The position numbers and the translations under genes are program-made. From Fasciolopsis buskii (Eukaryota > Platyhelminthes > Trematoda > Plagiorchiida > Fasciolidae): DNA of 64,000 nt. The stretch spans positions 92,973-156,972 of the forward strand of contig LUCM01002882.1 of assembly GCA_008360955.1 (NCBI GenBank), in the 5' to 3' direction. The notes beneath the pieces were generated by a model that was not told the DNA's origin, made no database searches, and saw only the letters and a program-made list of their open reading frames with translations. Of the stretch, positions 49,970 to 62,843 are shown one piece after another (the stretch's first letter is position 1; each line of letters starts with the position of its first letter).

Positions 49970-52902
49970 AATATCTCATTTTCAGCCAATGCTTTGAATC
50001 CCGAAATTCAACCCCATCATTTGTGCCTTGAGCGTTTAACAATCCGGATTCAATGACGATCGTAGGGAAGATCACGTTATTCTTGAAGTCCTCAGATATT
50101 TTGGTCGGGACAGAATTCATTGCGAGAAAAAAAGCTGATTGTGTTCCTGAAACCAAAGTAAACTGAGAGTTGTCCGTCAAGTCCAGCGTTTTAGTTACTT
50201 CTTCCTGTTTTGTGTTTCACTGTGTGGTCGTTTATTGTTACCCACCATTCTTGTCTTACGATGGCTTTCGGTTCAGTCAGCGACTGAAGTAGGAAGATGG
50301 ACCTCCTATGGGGAGGATCGAATCCAGGACCTTCAGACTGAGATCCCTTAATGTTAACCACCTGACAGCCGCCGGCCTCATGAAGATCATGTTCTCTAAA
50401 AAGCGGCAGCCTAACTTCAACCCTATCCCAGTTTACTAGAAGACGAAAACAGCTACCTCGCAAGTTTCATGTTTCCGATCTTGTGAAAGGTCACCCTGTT
50501 TTGATGGGGCGAGAGGCAGACCGACTAAACCTATCATTCCCCGATCACATTTGGCCCGAAGTCTGATACATTCGCCCATGGATTTTAACCGGAGAATTGG
50601 AAAATCAAATTCGCTATAGTTGCAGTTATTGATTCTCCCTGTTTGTAAACCACCATCCGACAATTTTCGTGAACAGTTCAATGATTACTTTCTTGTCGCT
50701 TTATTAGTTGTTCTGCGCTTGAACTGCAACGGATGAAGAAAAATGTGTTGTAAACAGAAGCATCCTCGCGCCCTTTTATATGCCCAACCTATTAACTCAA
50801 ATGATTATGGAAATTGCCACGTTTTCATGGGAAAATGGTGGTGTTGATACTTTTCAGGGAGTAAATTACTCGATTTAGAACATATCGATGATATCGATGA
50901 AACAGGATGGACTAAGTTGGAGGTGAGACGGTTTGTACTCAGGGTAGATTACGCGTGAGCGGTCGATCTTGCCTCCAATTTTTGAATTACTCTCCGTGCA
51001 ATATTGCTATCGACGATGCAATGTTATTCCTTGCTGAAAACGCCCAAGGATCTATGCGAATTTAAAACAGCCGTCGAAGTAGAATCTCAACGGGAATTTA
51101 TGCCGGTATCTCTGCATGGTTTTCAGTCATCCTAGTTTCACCTAATATGACAAAAGGATAATCAAGAAGTTGGCTTTGAAGTCAGCCAGTTCAAATTGAA
51201 ATGCAAATAAATTGTTCTGAGCCGAGACGAAAGATAATTACTCCAACGAGGTGGTTTATCTCATCCGGAGTCATCTACAATAGGACTTCCCTATGGATCG
51301 ACAGGTATGTAACAGGTTGAACTCACGTGTGCCGTCTGCTGTGAAACTTGATTTCGCAGATCCGGCAAGAGTAGAAGTGATCCAGATGTGAATAGTTCCC
51401 CACCTCGGCGGAAATGAAACTCATGCATAGTCATTACTCACATATTCGTACCGCATGGCGTATACCAGCTGGGCTGTTAAGCCACGTGGTAACCATCGTA
51501 CGAAACCTCCTCGTAGACTGAAAAGTGTTCTGATTCACGTTTAACAGTCAATACCTTAATCAGGACATTCAACAATTGTTTTGCCGATAAGAAAAGGCCT
51601 AATGATCTCCTGTATGTAACCAAAAATAGGGTCAGTATCAATAAAGGCTATAATAGTAAGTGTGAGGAATTTTGCTAATTCGTTATTTTCCTGCATATAA
51701 GTTTCTGTTTGTGCCCACGTGTTTACCGATTTCACTTAGATACAGTGCACCCATGACGAGAGAAATACGGGAAAGCTTGCAGTCGCTCCCACGTGATATT
51801 GCAAATTGGTCAGCATAAATAAATTATTTTCACCTGATCAATGAATGTCACTGTCAGTTTTACCGCCGAGGATAAGGTTTCAAACGACTGAGAGAATGGT
51901 GTAGTTGATGCTGACAAGTCGAGACCTTTGTGACTGTGTTGCCAAATGAAAGGAAGTTTCTACTCAGATTTGTACAGTACACCCATTACTAACCTATCCC
52001 CAATGGATGAGTGACCTCATAATCAGTAATCGTAATGATAGCGAACTGGATACAAGTCGAAAATTTGGAAAGGGGTGAGAGGAAGTCCTAGAAGTAGCAA
52101 TATTCTATAGATTAAAAGGGCAAACAACCGGGATTAGCCACCTTCTAATCTGGAGTGATTTGTTCAGGTTTGCAATAGCTGCCTTACTCAAATAACAGAA
52201 AATTTTAGACACTCTAGTCGATTGTCTATTCACGAAACTTGTGGCCAGTAAAAGCACAAAGTGTTCTCATGGAATCAAAGTTTTGCTGTACAGTTGGAAT
52301 AAATAAATGCCTCGTTGTTTCATAATTTGGCACTCGTAAGACAACTGCCGAATAAGGGAACCGAACAGCTTTTGTGCACCACGCATCTCGAAGAACCAGC
52401 ATTCAGGATTTTCCACGATTCGCACTCATGAGTTTATGGTTGGCTCTACGTGAATAAGTTTGGTACAGTTTCCTGTTCTGTGACCGGATCCCAATCCCTA
52501 ATTCTTTTGCTTCCTTCTTCGCCGAATTCACTACTAATCAGTTTTCTTTCACACACCCACACATAACATGTAATCCTTCACATTCTATCTCATACCAGAC
52601 TTCCCTGAAGGGTTACTCCAGAAGCTTATAAACTTTTCATTCTTCGTATTAATAAACCATTTAGATGAAGACGAAATCTATGGAGATACTTGGGAATTGA
52701 GTACAAAGTGACAACACCAGCGACAACCAAATTTTTCATACGTGGTGTGTCTGGCCTGCGAACAACAAAACGCAATCTAGTGAGCAAAAGGAAATCCAGA
52801 TATTAGGACCCAATGACCGACCTAGTGGTTCGTACTCCTTTTGTCGACGGTCTATCAATGCGGGACGCCTAACGCATATGAGATGATCGTGGTAAATGAT
52901 TA
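49970..52902. other. Unassigned stretch containing one tRNA-like unit
   Basis: Apart from the tRNA-like unit at 50258-50385, no gene, RNA or repeat could be recognised. Confidence 0.4.
50258..50385 (-). mobile_element. tRNA-headed SINE-like repeat
   Basis: The minus strand has A-box-like TGTCAGGTGGTT (50356-50367). After 30 bp it has B-box-like GGATTCGATCC (50315-50325), inside a Ser/Leu-type tRNA-like head starting GGCCGGCGGC. The sequence after the head (TAGGAGGTCC and beyond) matches neither SINE family 1 nor 2, so this is a third head or body type, or a single pseudo-tRNA. Confidence 0.4.
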
Positions 52903-53070
52903 TTGACTCACTGTGGTCTCATTCGTCATTCGGAAGAACTGACTGCAAACCGATGGGCCGTGCTTTCCTACTTATTAGGCGAATTTCCTTGGTGGCCTTT
53001 TGATCAAAGGGACCTCGTTCGCATTGACGAGAGCATTCGTCTTCACATACTGCCCGCCTTCTTACCAAAG
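52903..53070 (+). CDS. Candidate exon, plus strand, unidentified
   Basis: The frame after an in-frame TGA reads SEELTANRWAVLSYLLGEFP, WWPFDQRDLVRIDESIRLHI and LPAFLPK, then AAG before GTTTTA, a moderate donor. A possible acceptor (TCATTCGGAAG) lies at 52936. The peptide is helix-rich with several Trp. No family is recognised, and no neighbouring exon was found. Confidence 0.25.
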
Positions 53071-53103
53071 GTTTTAGTACTGGTTACCCCCAAGTTGGTT
53101 TAG

Positions 53104-54351
53104 CCCTCTTGTCAAGCCGTTTTCCAGGTTTTGACGACCGAGGCTTTTCTTAGCTTCTTGCAATCGCAGGTGATGGTTAGTTGGCTGAAACCAGAAAAGT
53201 GGGACATATCCCAAAGGGCATAACAAGCCACAACGACAAACGTGTTACGGGTCCAAAATGCAGATACGCAATCCTATGAATAGACCAGCATAATTTGACT
53301 GTGTATGTGTCGTTCGCTTGATGATTCGCTCTTTTTCTTCATCTTTCATCGCCCCAAATAAAATATGCGACAAACTCTTTTATGCGCTTCCCTCGCGTCT
53401 ACTAGGCCTCCTGTTTAGCCTCGAATACAAACCGAACTTCAAGTCTTGGGACCTTCAGTTGCCAACTACCTGGACTCTAGAGCATCCTAATGTCATGGAA
53501 AATCAATGATGTAACAGGTTAACAATTCTGTCACACACAATCATCAAAAACCGAGAAAGCCCACAAACGCGGAGGAATGAATCGTTGGAAGCCGACTGTT
53601 TTGTCACATGGGATGTTCTGAACAACCATTTGACTGAGGGTCCTTCAGTTCTGTGCTTTTCTGATGAAGATCTACATGAAATCCCACGTAATGTCCCGTA
53701 AAGCTCCGTTGCAGCCCAAGCATACAACCAACCAATCAGAATCATGGACTTACGTGAACCTGAAGTCCAAAAATACCTCAAGCGTCACTTGTCGGTTATA
53801 TTCCACCTGTATGAATTCCCCCTAGTTAGTATGATTTGTAAATAAACCCCAAATGTTTTAGATTTCGTGAGCTCCCCATTGTCTTCAGTTGCATAGCTTG
53901 GGTCGCAGTCAATCCAGTGCATGCTGGCAGCCTGTATCCAAGTCTCATTATGAGTAACGGAGTTTTATAGTTCTATTTCAATCACAAATGTTATCATCAC
54001 TCATATTTAGAACAGCTCAACCTATTTATTTTTTGTTCTATTTGCTAAAGTAAACTTTGTTTGACCGGTAGTAGTCACAAATAAAAAGTTATCCCAAAAA
54101 ATTGCTTTAAAAACCTCTCATGATGAATTATCTTCAGTACTTCTTATGCGGCATGCGACGTAAATAGTATTTTCAAAACTAAGTGCCCACTACGACATGA
54201 GAACAAGTGTTCGGATGCGAACAGCTGGTTCTAGGGATTCATTCTCTGGTCATTGCTTAGCATAATGGATACTGATATGCGCAGATGGTTCAAAGGCCAT
54301 GTGGATTGGACAAATGCTTGATTGGTTTTTATTTGCCTTGACTAACTCGTG
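53104..54351. other. Unassigned stretch
   Basis: Overlapping short frames on both strands with no motif. Nothing supported. Confidence 0.4.
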
Positions 54352-54602
54352 TCAGTCACACAGTTCGGAATAAAGTCGTTGGGACAATAGCGGTCCACTT
54401 TTGGCCAGGACAACTGAAAGAAATCCACCATTTGTTTCTGTTTTCAGGGAGGAATCGAAAAGGCAAATCACTATAGCTCCACTGGTTGTGCATGTGCATG
54501 CGCGGATGCGTTCGGACATATTGGGTGCTGTTCGATACACAATTTGGAATGCCGATTCCAGGTCAACTTGGTGACCAGCGTCCATCGCGTCTTTGATTGC
54601 CA
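54352..54602 (-). CDS. Candidate terminal exon, minus strand, unidentified
   Basis: The minus frame begins after GATAGAAAG (a weak acceptor, phase 1) and ends at TGA near 54352. It reads AIKDAMDAGHQVDLESAFQI, APNMSERIRACTCTTSGAIV and GGFLSVVLAKSGPLLSQRLY, ending in SELCD. A helix followed by strands gives coding-like composition. Its phase fits the donor of the exon at 55061-55165. The product is unknown. Confidence 0.35.
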
Positions 54603-55060
54603 CTTTCTATCGTTCTTGTTCCAAAGTGCTTTGGTCAGCGTGGGCAGTACTTCTCAAACCCTTGGGATAGTTGATCTACCGTTTGCTCAATTTACGGTAC
54701 ATTATACCCGTGCCAGGGTTAGTAGTTTAACGGTGAGGTGGCCCGCTTTGGCAGCCTCTGTTTGCCAGAATTTCATATCATCGGAAGCTCCGGAACTGGC
54801 AGGAAGTTATGGCCATACAGAATGTTCCACTCAGTGCAAGCCTAAGGCTTCTGTTGAATAGGTCTGATACAAGATCTTCGGGGAACGACAGGCGAAAGAC
54901 TAGGACAGTCTGCAGCACATTTTGATCGATCGATGGCTTTTATCAGTCAAACGACGAGAGTACCCTTCCTTCTAAAAACAATTTAATATGAGCATAATTT
55001 TCATGCTCGAGATGGAAGCTGTGGGACCCCGCTTCTTTTGCATCTTGTGGATAAAACTAC

Positions 55061-55165
55061 GAAAGTTAGTGTGCCGCCTTGTTTCCGTATCCTTCCCCTG
55101 TATCTTCTGTTCGATGATCCGAGTGTTTATTGATCGAACTCCGGGTTCAACCTCCTCGAATATGT
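55061..55165 (-). CDS. Candidate internal exon, minus strand, unidentified
   Basis: A good acceptor (CTCCTATATGCCACATGCAG) is followed by DIFEEVEPGVRSINTRIIEQ, KIQGKDTETRRHTNF and a GTAGTT donor (phase 1) that would join 54602. If the donor is skipped the frame stays open to TAG near 54972. The acidic start and basic helix look real. Another minus frame at 55258-55521 (end part, from ITSEYTEKFDGADLVGWGS) may lie upstream in the same gene. Confidence 0.35.
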
Positions 55166-55460
55166 CTGCATGTGGCATATAGGAGAAAGTCTTGGGGACT
55201 GGCTTAGTTAGGCATAGTACGGGTGAGAAACGGGCCAGTGGTTACCGTGGTTTGAGGTTAGCGATAGAACACTAACAATCCTTCTGTCGCCCAACTCCCC
55301 CATCCAACTAGGTCAGCCCCATCAAATTTTTCCGTGTACTCTGAAGTAATGACATGAGCAGGTATAACTGAAGAAGGACATGATCGGCATTTTCTGCTCA
55401 CTAATTCGATAAATAACAATTCTTGAGAGCTACACTTCCGTGCAGATAAATAGCAACTGT

Positions 55461-55494
55461 ATACGCACGTACGCACACACGCACACGCTAACGC
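55461..55494. repeat. ACGC/CACACG microsatellite
   Basis: Short imperfect CA/CG repeat. Confidence 0.6.
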
Positions 55495-55727
55495 AACGGA
55501 ACACCTTGCTATGAACAGCAAAGTAGACGATTAGTAGTACCAACAGCTTTCCGATTCTTGTTTTATAAAGGTAGTTAGCTGGTGCTATCAGCAACCGAGT
55601 TATACCACAATTATCACCAGTATGTCGAGCTCTTGAGTAGTTTTAAAAATAATCGAGTTTCCTTCTGTCAACCTCAACCAAGGGGTCAGGTTTCCAATAT
55701 AATTGTTACATAAATTGGCATAAATTT

Positions 55728-55795
55728 CATAGCTCAGTGGCTCAGCTATTTAAGGTCACTCCAAGGGGCGGTTCCACTGAATAGTTCAATCACAG
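55728..55795 (+). other. tRNA-like sequence (weak)
   Basis: An excellent A-box-like TAGCTCAGTGG (55730-55740) and a weaker B-box-like AGTTCAATCAC (55783-55793), 42 bp apart. Could be a decayed SINE head. Confidence 0.3.
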
Positions 55796-57732
55796 GTGCT
55801 GTCAGACAAAAATCGCGTAAAAAAAGACAACGAAAGGACGCAGAAAAATGTATTCTTGGTGTACCACAGTAGCGAGTAGAAGTATAATGTTTGCGTGAAT
55901 AACCATCGCGATACAGATTACCTTTCGATGTCCTTAGGCAATTTCTTCAACAGCCATTCAATTATTCAAATAGATCGGTCACAATCAATCAGCTGATCCA
56001 TCGGGCATGCTTCACGTTTGTTGCCCTGACGCTTTCGTTGCTCCATACCTGAGTGTCCCGACGTGACCCTGCTCTTTAGCCTGCATTCCCATCAGTTTTG
56101 ACCACCTGGTCACGTGACAAGAATGCATTTTACGTCTGCCATATCAAGGTCAGTTTTCAAATATCTAGCCCACCTGCATTCCCGACGATTAATCAATAGA
56201 AGTGGCCACTGTGGATCGATCGACCTTGGGCATTTAATCTAAGTCAAAAAATAGAGCAATTTAGTGGCAGAAGTGTTAAGAAATTCTGTAGCGTTTGCAA
56301 TCCATTCCAGGCGGTTAGAACTCGCATGAACAAGATAACCCTTATCTCTCGGAATTTAGTCGATAGGCCGCACAGTGGTCCATCTGAAGCGGTACAATTT
56401 ATCTCGAACATTTTGTTGTTTCAACTGTGTCCTACAAGTAATTGACTATCCATCTTAATTTGATAAAATGATAAAATGCCAGTGCAATGGGACGAGATGT
56501 AGTCAGAAGTTTACAGTTGGGTACCCAAAAACGAACTTTTCGAAATCACGTCCAAGATTGCTCGTGATTTCAACGCCTTACGTCGTCGGGCAAAACCTCA
56601 ACATTACATTGCTTAGTATAACTAAGGAAAACGACGCAAAACACTTTCCATCAGAGTTTGGCGAACAATTCTTTCGTACCGCTTATGGGATACTGGAGCA
56701 TATCCAGAGCTACATTAAGACTGCAGAAGTAGTCAGCACATCTCACGAATTATAATGACCACTCAATTTGTAGCTGTTTGAACCTAAAAGCCATAAGTTT
56801 AACGATTAACGGACTAATATCACTATACCGTACTGACTGGGAAGTTGCATATGATCCTCTATCACAGAACTGAGAGTAACTTGTAACAGTTATCTTGATG
56901 ATCAGAATGTTATTGTCTCTGCCATCCAGGAATCTAACTACAGCAAATTACAAGCACTAAAGTGGTGATTTTAGAATCATTTAATTTTGATGTGCCATAA
57001 GGGAAGAGCCACTGATCGAAATTGAATCAACTCAGTGTGACCTTTCCAGAATGTAAACGCCCACACCACGGGTCTGGTGACGATTACAAAGCATAATCTT
57101 TCAGTTGGAACCGGAGTACAGAATGTGGTCTGTTGTTCGGTAAGTGCTTTAAACAAAATGTTTACTTACAAGCAATTGTGGGTCAATTTCCCACAACCTG
57201 TCTACATCTAACTGTGAGCTTATTTATCGTTCGACTTAACTTGCTCCGCATCTTTACGCGATGTGAAATTTATTCTAGCCTCTTTTTAGCCAAATTATCA
57301 TCCCATATCCTTTGTTCATGCAACTGTATTCGTGTACGGATGTGTGTATGTTTGAGACCTTGAGAGATGATCGCTCCCCTCGCTCCCTTTGGAAGAAAAA
57401 GACGTGTACTTGCCACCACCAACACTAACTGCTAGCCAACCAAACCCCGTTTATCCCATTTCGGTCCATTAAATTGTCACCTGCAAAAATAACCACATCA
57501 TGTATGAATAATGGTGTACGGAATCTATACAAAAACAGCTAAATCAGTTAAGAGGAAGAAATACAGGGAAGCAAACAAACAATCCGCTCTGTTGACGAAT
57601 TTATAAGGAGTAGGTATGAAAGTTACTTTGGGACATTTGAAAGTGCGTGCTAGTTTACGGTTACTATAACAAGAAAAAAACTTAATGCAAAAACAAACAG
57701 TGAAACCTAGATTTTTTCTATTTGGACATCGA
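55796..57732. other. Mostly unassigned
   Basis: Holds the frame at 56468-56755, listed separately, and one at 57133-57363 with hydrophobic, Cys-rich content but no motif. No repeats of the described families were seen. Confidence 0.35.
56468..56755 (+). CDS. 95-codon ATG-started frame, unidentified
   Basis: Starts at an ATG and ends at TAA. The first part is Cys/Lys rich (MIKCQCNGTRCSQKF). The second half reads NITLLSITKENDAKHFPSEF and FRTAYGILEHIQSYIKTAEV, a probable helix. There is an acceptor-like AGTTTACAG inside, so the true coding part may begin there. I do not recognise it. Confidence 0.25.
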   Translation: MIKCQCNGTRCSQKFTVGYPKTNFSKSRPRLLVISTPYVVGQNLNITLLSITKENDAKHFPSEFGEQFFRTAYGILEHIQSYIKTAEVVSTSHEL

Positions 57733-57984
57733 TTCTAAATCCCAGAAGACTGGAAGCGGTATGGCAACTTACATGAACTCATTCTAGTTTGGCAAGTCCG
57801 AAGTTGTTTCTGCGTACTCGCCCAACGGATTTGACTATCTCGTGACACAGTGTCATCCTAGGTTTTCTCGCCATACCAGTACTATCACAGCGAATTTATA
57901 CACTACCCCTTTTAACTCGCGACAAAATATCACATCGTTTTCGACTCTTTTCAAGCATTTATTGTCCCTCTTCTTGAGGATAAT

Positions 57985-58566
57985 TTGCATATTATTGTAG
58001 GTGATTTCAATTATGCATCTACCTTACCACTGACTGTGTTTGATTTGACTGATCTCTGCATTTCTCCCACCAGAGACGGCTCCATTTTAGATGGAGTTAT
58101 TACCAACCACCTCGATTTATTTTCCTTGGAACTGCGTGCTCCAATTTCAAGTAGCAATCATCGTCTGCTTTTGTTAAGGCCCAAGATATACTCAAGGTCA
58201 GCTTTCCATTCCTTCAGGCGAACAAATCAAATTCGAGATCGCCTCCGTAACATTTCCCACAACAACCTTATTCTTATTCTTCCTCTTCCCCTTCTTCTTC
58301 TTCTTCTTCTTCTTCTTCTTCCTTTTCTTCACAAATCACTTTTACTCGCATCAACTTGGTTCTCTTTTGGAACCCTGCTAGATGACTATGTCAAATGTTT
58401 CACTGAGACGACCGACGCAGTCTTTGATATCGGCTTTACCTCAGAAACACCATTCGACTCAAATGGCCGTATCTCCGCCCAGAAACTGAAATCTCTAAGA
58501 AGATGCACGGAGCACTTCTACAAATTCCGTAAGAACTCAAGCGTATGGTATATTTTAACCTACTGA
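57985..58566 (+). pseudogene. CR1-like endonuclease C-terminal fragment (copy D)
   Basis: Frame of 193 codons with HIIVGDFN, LDGVITNHLD, SSNHR (SNH in place of SDH), the poly-Leu CTT tract and the linker to RT. Same structure as copy B 11147-11731 with a few substitutions. Confidence 0.8.
58268..58330 (+). repeat. (CTT)n tract inside copy D
   Basis: Same position in the element as 11432-11496, with slightly different length and interruptions. Confidence 0.85.
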
Positions 58567-58797
58567 AAGTTGAAATCCAACGCATGTACACTACATTCGC
58601 CAGCCAGCTCCTGAGTGACAACAAAAATCGATTCTTATAGCTAGGCATTCGACTGTTGTGTGGAAGAAGAAGAAATATACGAAATCTTCTGCGGACGTCG
58701 ACAGCATCATTCCTACTTCCATCCATCATTCCACTCATACCCCATTCATATTTGGACAGGATGATGATACGACAGTTACACGTTTTCTAGGGATGAG

Positions 58798-59148
58798 GTG
58801 CTCGATCTCCTACGCACCACTAAAATTACCACAGCGGTTGGTCCTGACAGTCTATGGTCAGCTCTTTTAAGGCATGGTGCTGTGGTTCTGACGGATGCGT
58901 ACACTTCTCTGATTAACTCATCATTAAGCTCGTCTTCTATTCCTGACTGGTGGAGACCCGTCACTATTATTGCCATCCCAAAATCTACCATTTCTACTGC
59001 TTTGGCGAAACGTTTTCGCCCCATCGCCTTAACGTTTTCTGTCCGTAAACTGACGGAGCGTGCTATACTTGAGAGCCTGTGTTCTTCTATATATCATCAT
59101 CATGCCCTTTTTCAGTTTGCCTATAGGTCTAACTTTATTGTCGGGTAA
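58798..59148 (+). pseudogene. CR1-like reverse transcriptase, N-terminal part (copy D)
   Basis: Contains AVGPDSLWSALL, DWWRPVTIIAIPKS and RPIALTFSVRKLTERAIL, and ends at FQFAYRSN before unrelated sequence. The catalytic YADD region is absent. The Arg in AYRSN is the more usual residue in CR1 RTs, where copies B and C have Lys. Confidence 0.8.
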
Positions 59149-61125
59149 GTAATTTGCGTGAATGGTTGTCGCACCTGATGTACTATGCCAGTCAGATATA
59201 GTAATACCTAAGCTAACATCCATTTAGTTTGGTATAATAATGTTATGAATATAGTGTGAGCCGAATTTGTCCCACCCAAACAGGGTTTCGTCAACCCAAG
59301 TGTGCAGTGATCGCAAAACTTCACACTGATTTAAATGGTTTTTCTTAATAAGGAATATTGGTAAACTAATCTTTTGTTACTCTTGAATTTGCGTTGAAAA
59401 TATGGCAAGAAAATTTAAGTGGTAGCCTTGATTTTGTCAAACGATGAAATCATAAGGAACTGGCATGTGCATGAATATTACAAAAGACTAAAAGACTTTA
59501 TCAGCTGGTCTTTTTATTCCAACCGTTTCCACGAGCTTCAAAATTGTGTCCGCATGAAGACGAGATGGATTGCGAAGACAGACCGATGCATGGATTGTTT
59601 AAATTCCGGGTGTCATCACTCCAGAAAGAAGGATCTTGTAGAACTTGCGTAACCCGTATAACTCGAACATTAGGGAATCACACGTACACTTAACTAGGTG
59701 AAAGAGCCTATCAGAAGTCGCATGCATTAATTCGACTTCTACCACTTCTTTTCTTCCTTCTACCTGCAGGTCAGTTGCTAACGCGAAATCACTGGCATGT
59801 TGACTTTTCTTCACTCGGTCCACGAGGTGCTACTCATTGCCTCATTAGAACATGGATTCCCGCTCGGTTGTGCGCACTGCAAATCTGTAGAGTCGATAGT
59901 CGTCGGGGAAATAGATCAACAAAAGTGTTAGCAATAGAATTAATAGCGTATTTCATTTCCAATCAGATTTACATATTACCAGTTCTTTTCAGTTAAGTCT
60001 CTCTCCGTACCGCAGTATGTGAATGCATCGAAATTACCCGCCGCCCACCCGCCGGAGTCAGGTGTACGCAAGCGCAGCATTTTCTACCAAATTGCATGAT
60101 CCGATTAGCCGATATTGTCGTGCAGCTGCACGTTTTCAAGTAGTACTTTTATGGATCCCGTGACTTTTCATCTATCTACGATAAAAAAAATACTGTCATC
60201 GTTTGGTAATTGCCCTTCTGTCTATCATCCGGACAGGTGCGTTTTTCTCCAAAAGCATGCCATGCCACCAATTATGTTTTCACAGTCTACTTTTTCTCAC
60301 AGTGATCATGCTAAAAGTACTTCATTTTGGCGATGAGAAGCAGTGAATGACAAACAAGTTCCTAGAAATATTTTTCTTATATCCGCTTTTGTCACTTAAT
60401 GAATGATGCTGATTTCTATCACAATCTCATAGCAAACTCGTCCGTATAAAACTCGCAGCACTGCCCCTGCCCTCCAAAAGAATTTAACTCATCTTTCGAA
60501 AACGTTTATTTTTGGTTTTCTCATGCACAAAAGGAACTGAACTCAAGAGTTAGACGCCGATTCAGTCATGAAAGCCTAAATGCATGAAAAATTCAGTTCC
60601 TCCCGGTTTGTATTGGAAAGTTGATTTGCGATTAGTTTGTGTGCAAACTAATATTATTCCCAAACATTTTGCCAGTTACAGTTATCTTCTTATAGAGACT
60701 GAACCGGAGGTTATGGTCAGTTGATCGGTCGCGTACCACCGGTTGTGCAAAACATCACATTCGTGGTATAATGCCAAATCAACTCACCTCACATGGTGCT
60801 TTTACACAATCGGATCTTTTTAGAATATTTTGATTTTGGAGTCACTTGTGCATTCGGAAGATTTTGGGCACTGGAAAATCAAAGAGTTTTTAAACACCTA
60901 GACAAACTGCCAGTTACTGTGTTGTAAAATACTTAATCGCCAAAAGCATCTATTGTTTCAAATCCAGAAATTTCTTACTATGCTCACTGAATAAGGCAAG
61001 CACTCAATCTGGAAATCTATATCAATACCGATGTATATCTGTCTAACTTTCAGTGTCCCTAACTATTTAATCATCGTTTCATCCATTCGTGTCGAACTAT
61101 CGTTATGTCTATCTATTCACGTGTT

Positions 61126-61173
<48 letters not shown>

Positions 61174-61184
61174 CCTATCCATCT
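61126..61184. repeat. (TCTA)n tetranucleotide microsatellite
   Basis: About 14 nearly perfect units. Confidence 0.95.
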
Positions 61185-62843
61185 ATTCAGCTGTCTCTCT
61201 ATCTAGCCAGTTAGCATGCTACCTATCCTTTTTTTCTTTCTAAGTCTCTTTTCCTCCATCATGTCGTTTCCATCTATGCATGAACTCGCTTCCTTCTAAC
61301 TGCCCGTCTACGCGAATCTATTGGTTTTTCCAACTGTCTAACATTCTGCTTATTTCGGGGCTATTTTATAGGGGAATTGTCATAAATAACGGTTTGTTCA
61401 CCTTTGCCTCAATCTAAGCCTGGATGTTGGCCGACGATCACTCTAACAGTTAGTTTTATTTCATTTTCATTTACCGCTCGGCAATCAGAAATGAACACAT
61501 CACTCGGTGTCACTGGTCTTCCAAATACCTTTTGTGACTTCTCATTGCTCACCGCAGTAGCGCCTAATTCCATAATGATCTACTGAAACCTTTAGAGGCA
61601 CCTTGATAGATGATTCATAATATTCAGGACGCATATTTTTCAGCGCGGTTGCATTTATCCAATATTCTGCTGACCCGTTTGTTCCTATTTCATTTGGGTT
61701 TGTTCAGACAAGAAAGAGCAGCTCCTGGACACCAAACTCTGGGGGCGGCAGATGTGAACAGTGATTAATCCAAAGGCGATTTTCCCCTGGCACTGCCTCA
61801 CTGACCTGAAAACGTGGAAAGTGATATTCACAGCCAACTATATGACTAACTCTTGATTTCTGATGCTAAACTTTAGCGATACCACGCTTCCATATACGTT
61901 ATCCCGAAGTGGACGCGGCACCTTATCTTTAATCACACCCTCGGTTAGACTGAACGTCTGTTCCATCAACGGAAGGGCCCGGTGGGATAATAAGGCAAGC
62001 TTCCGGTAGTTGTTTAAAATTAGAATGCTATTGAACAAAAATATCGCATTCGTGTACACATGGAACCGTGTTGGCAGTGTGAACGAAAGATCTAACTGGC
62101 CGATCCACGTCAGCGATAAGTACATTTAAGCTCGTCGGTAATGACAATAACGATCTGTCAAAATTTTTGCTTCAAATGACAATATCTTTCAAAAATGAAT
62201 CCCCTCCCTATCATGCAACCATTAACCAATCCGATTTATTCATCGTATTTGTCCCGTGTTGATTCTACTAATATGCATTGCAAGAGCTGAGCAATCATCA
62301 ATACAAATTACCTACACTACAATTACAGTGACAAATTTATTGGTTTTGGTTCCCTATCATCCTAGGGCCAAGACCCATAAAAGGGGTTACATTTGGACAA
62401 TCTCATAGCACGGAGAACATAGTCGCCCGTTTAGACATTTTCGAAAATCAATAGTATAGGCCACCAGCGAAGCGAATCTGAAGGTGTGGTGAGTGCAAAT
62501 TGAGAAGTGTGGAGAGTCACCTCAGCTGCAAACAGGAGGGAAATGACATTGATACATATATGAATAATGGCTAACGACTTTTCATCTATGTGCACTCGAT
62601 TCTGTTTGCTAAATACACCCATGAGCTTTGTTCCCATATGTCGTCATTGCAATCCAAGTTTGTTCTGATTGCTATCATACGTTACTGCAATTTGTCCACA
62701 TAGATGAAAGCTGACCAATGAGCAGCAAGCATTAGTGCGACGCGGGAAAACATTGAAACTTAAACAATTCTAGTTTTGATTAATAGTGGTCCACAATTGG
62801 GGCAAACACGGGAAGCGGTTTCAAACACACGAAGTGCACGCAT

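Larger units (their letters stand above)
57733..59137 (+). mobile_element. CR1-like non-LTR retrotransposon, copy D (truncated both sides)
   Basis: Near-identical to copy B 10950-12290. Upstream of about 57790 it is still alignable but only about 79% identical over some 50 bp, where it reads KTGSGMATYMNSF in place of KTGGGVET-stop. At the 3' side similarity ends at QFAY-RSN (59137) in the middle of the RT, with no 3' UTR. Loss of the 3' end is not expected from retrotransposition and points to later deletion or recombination. Confidence 0.8.
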
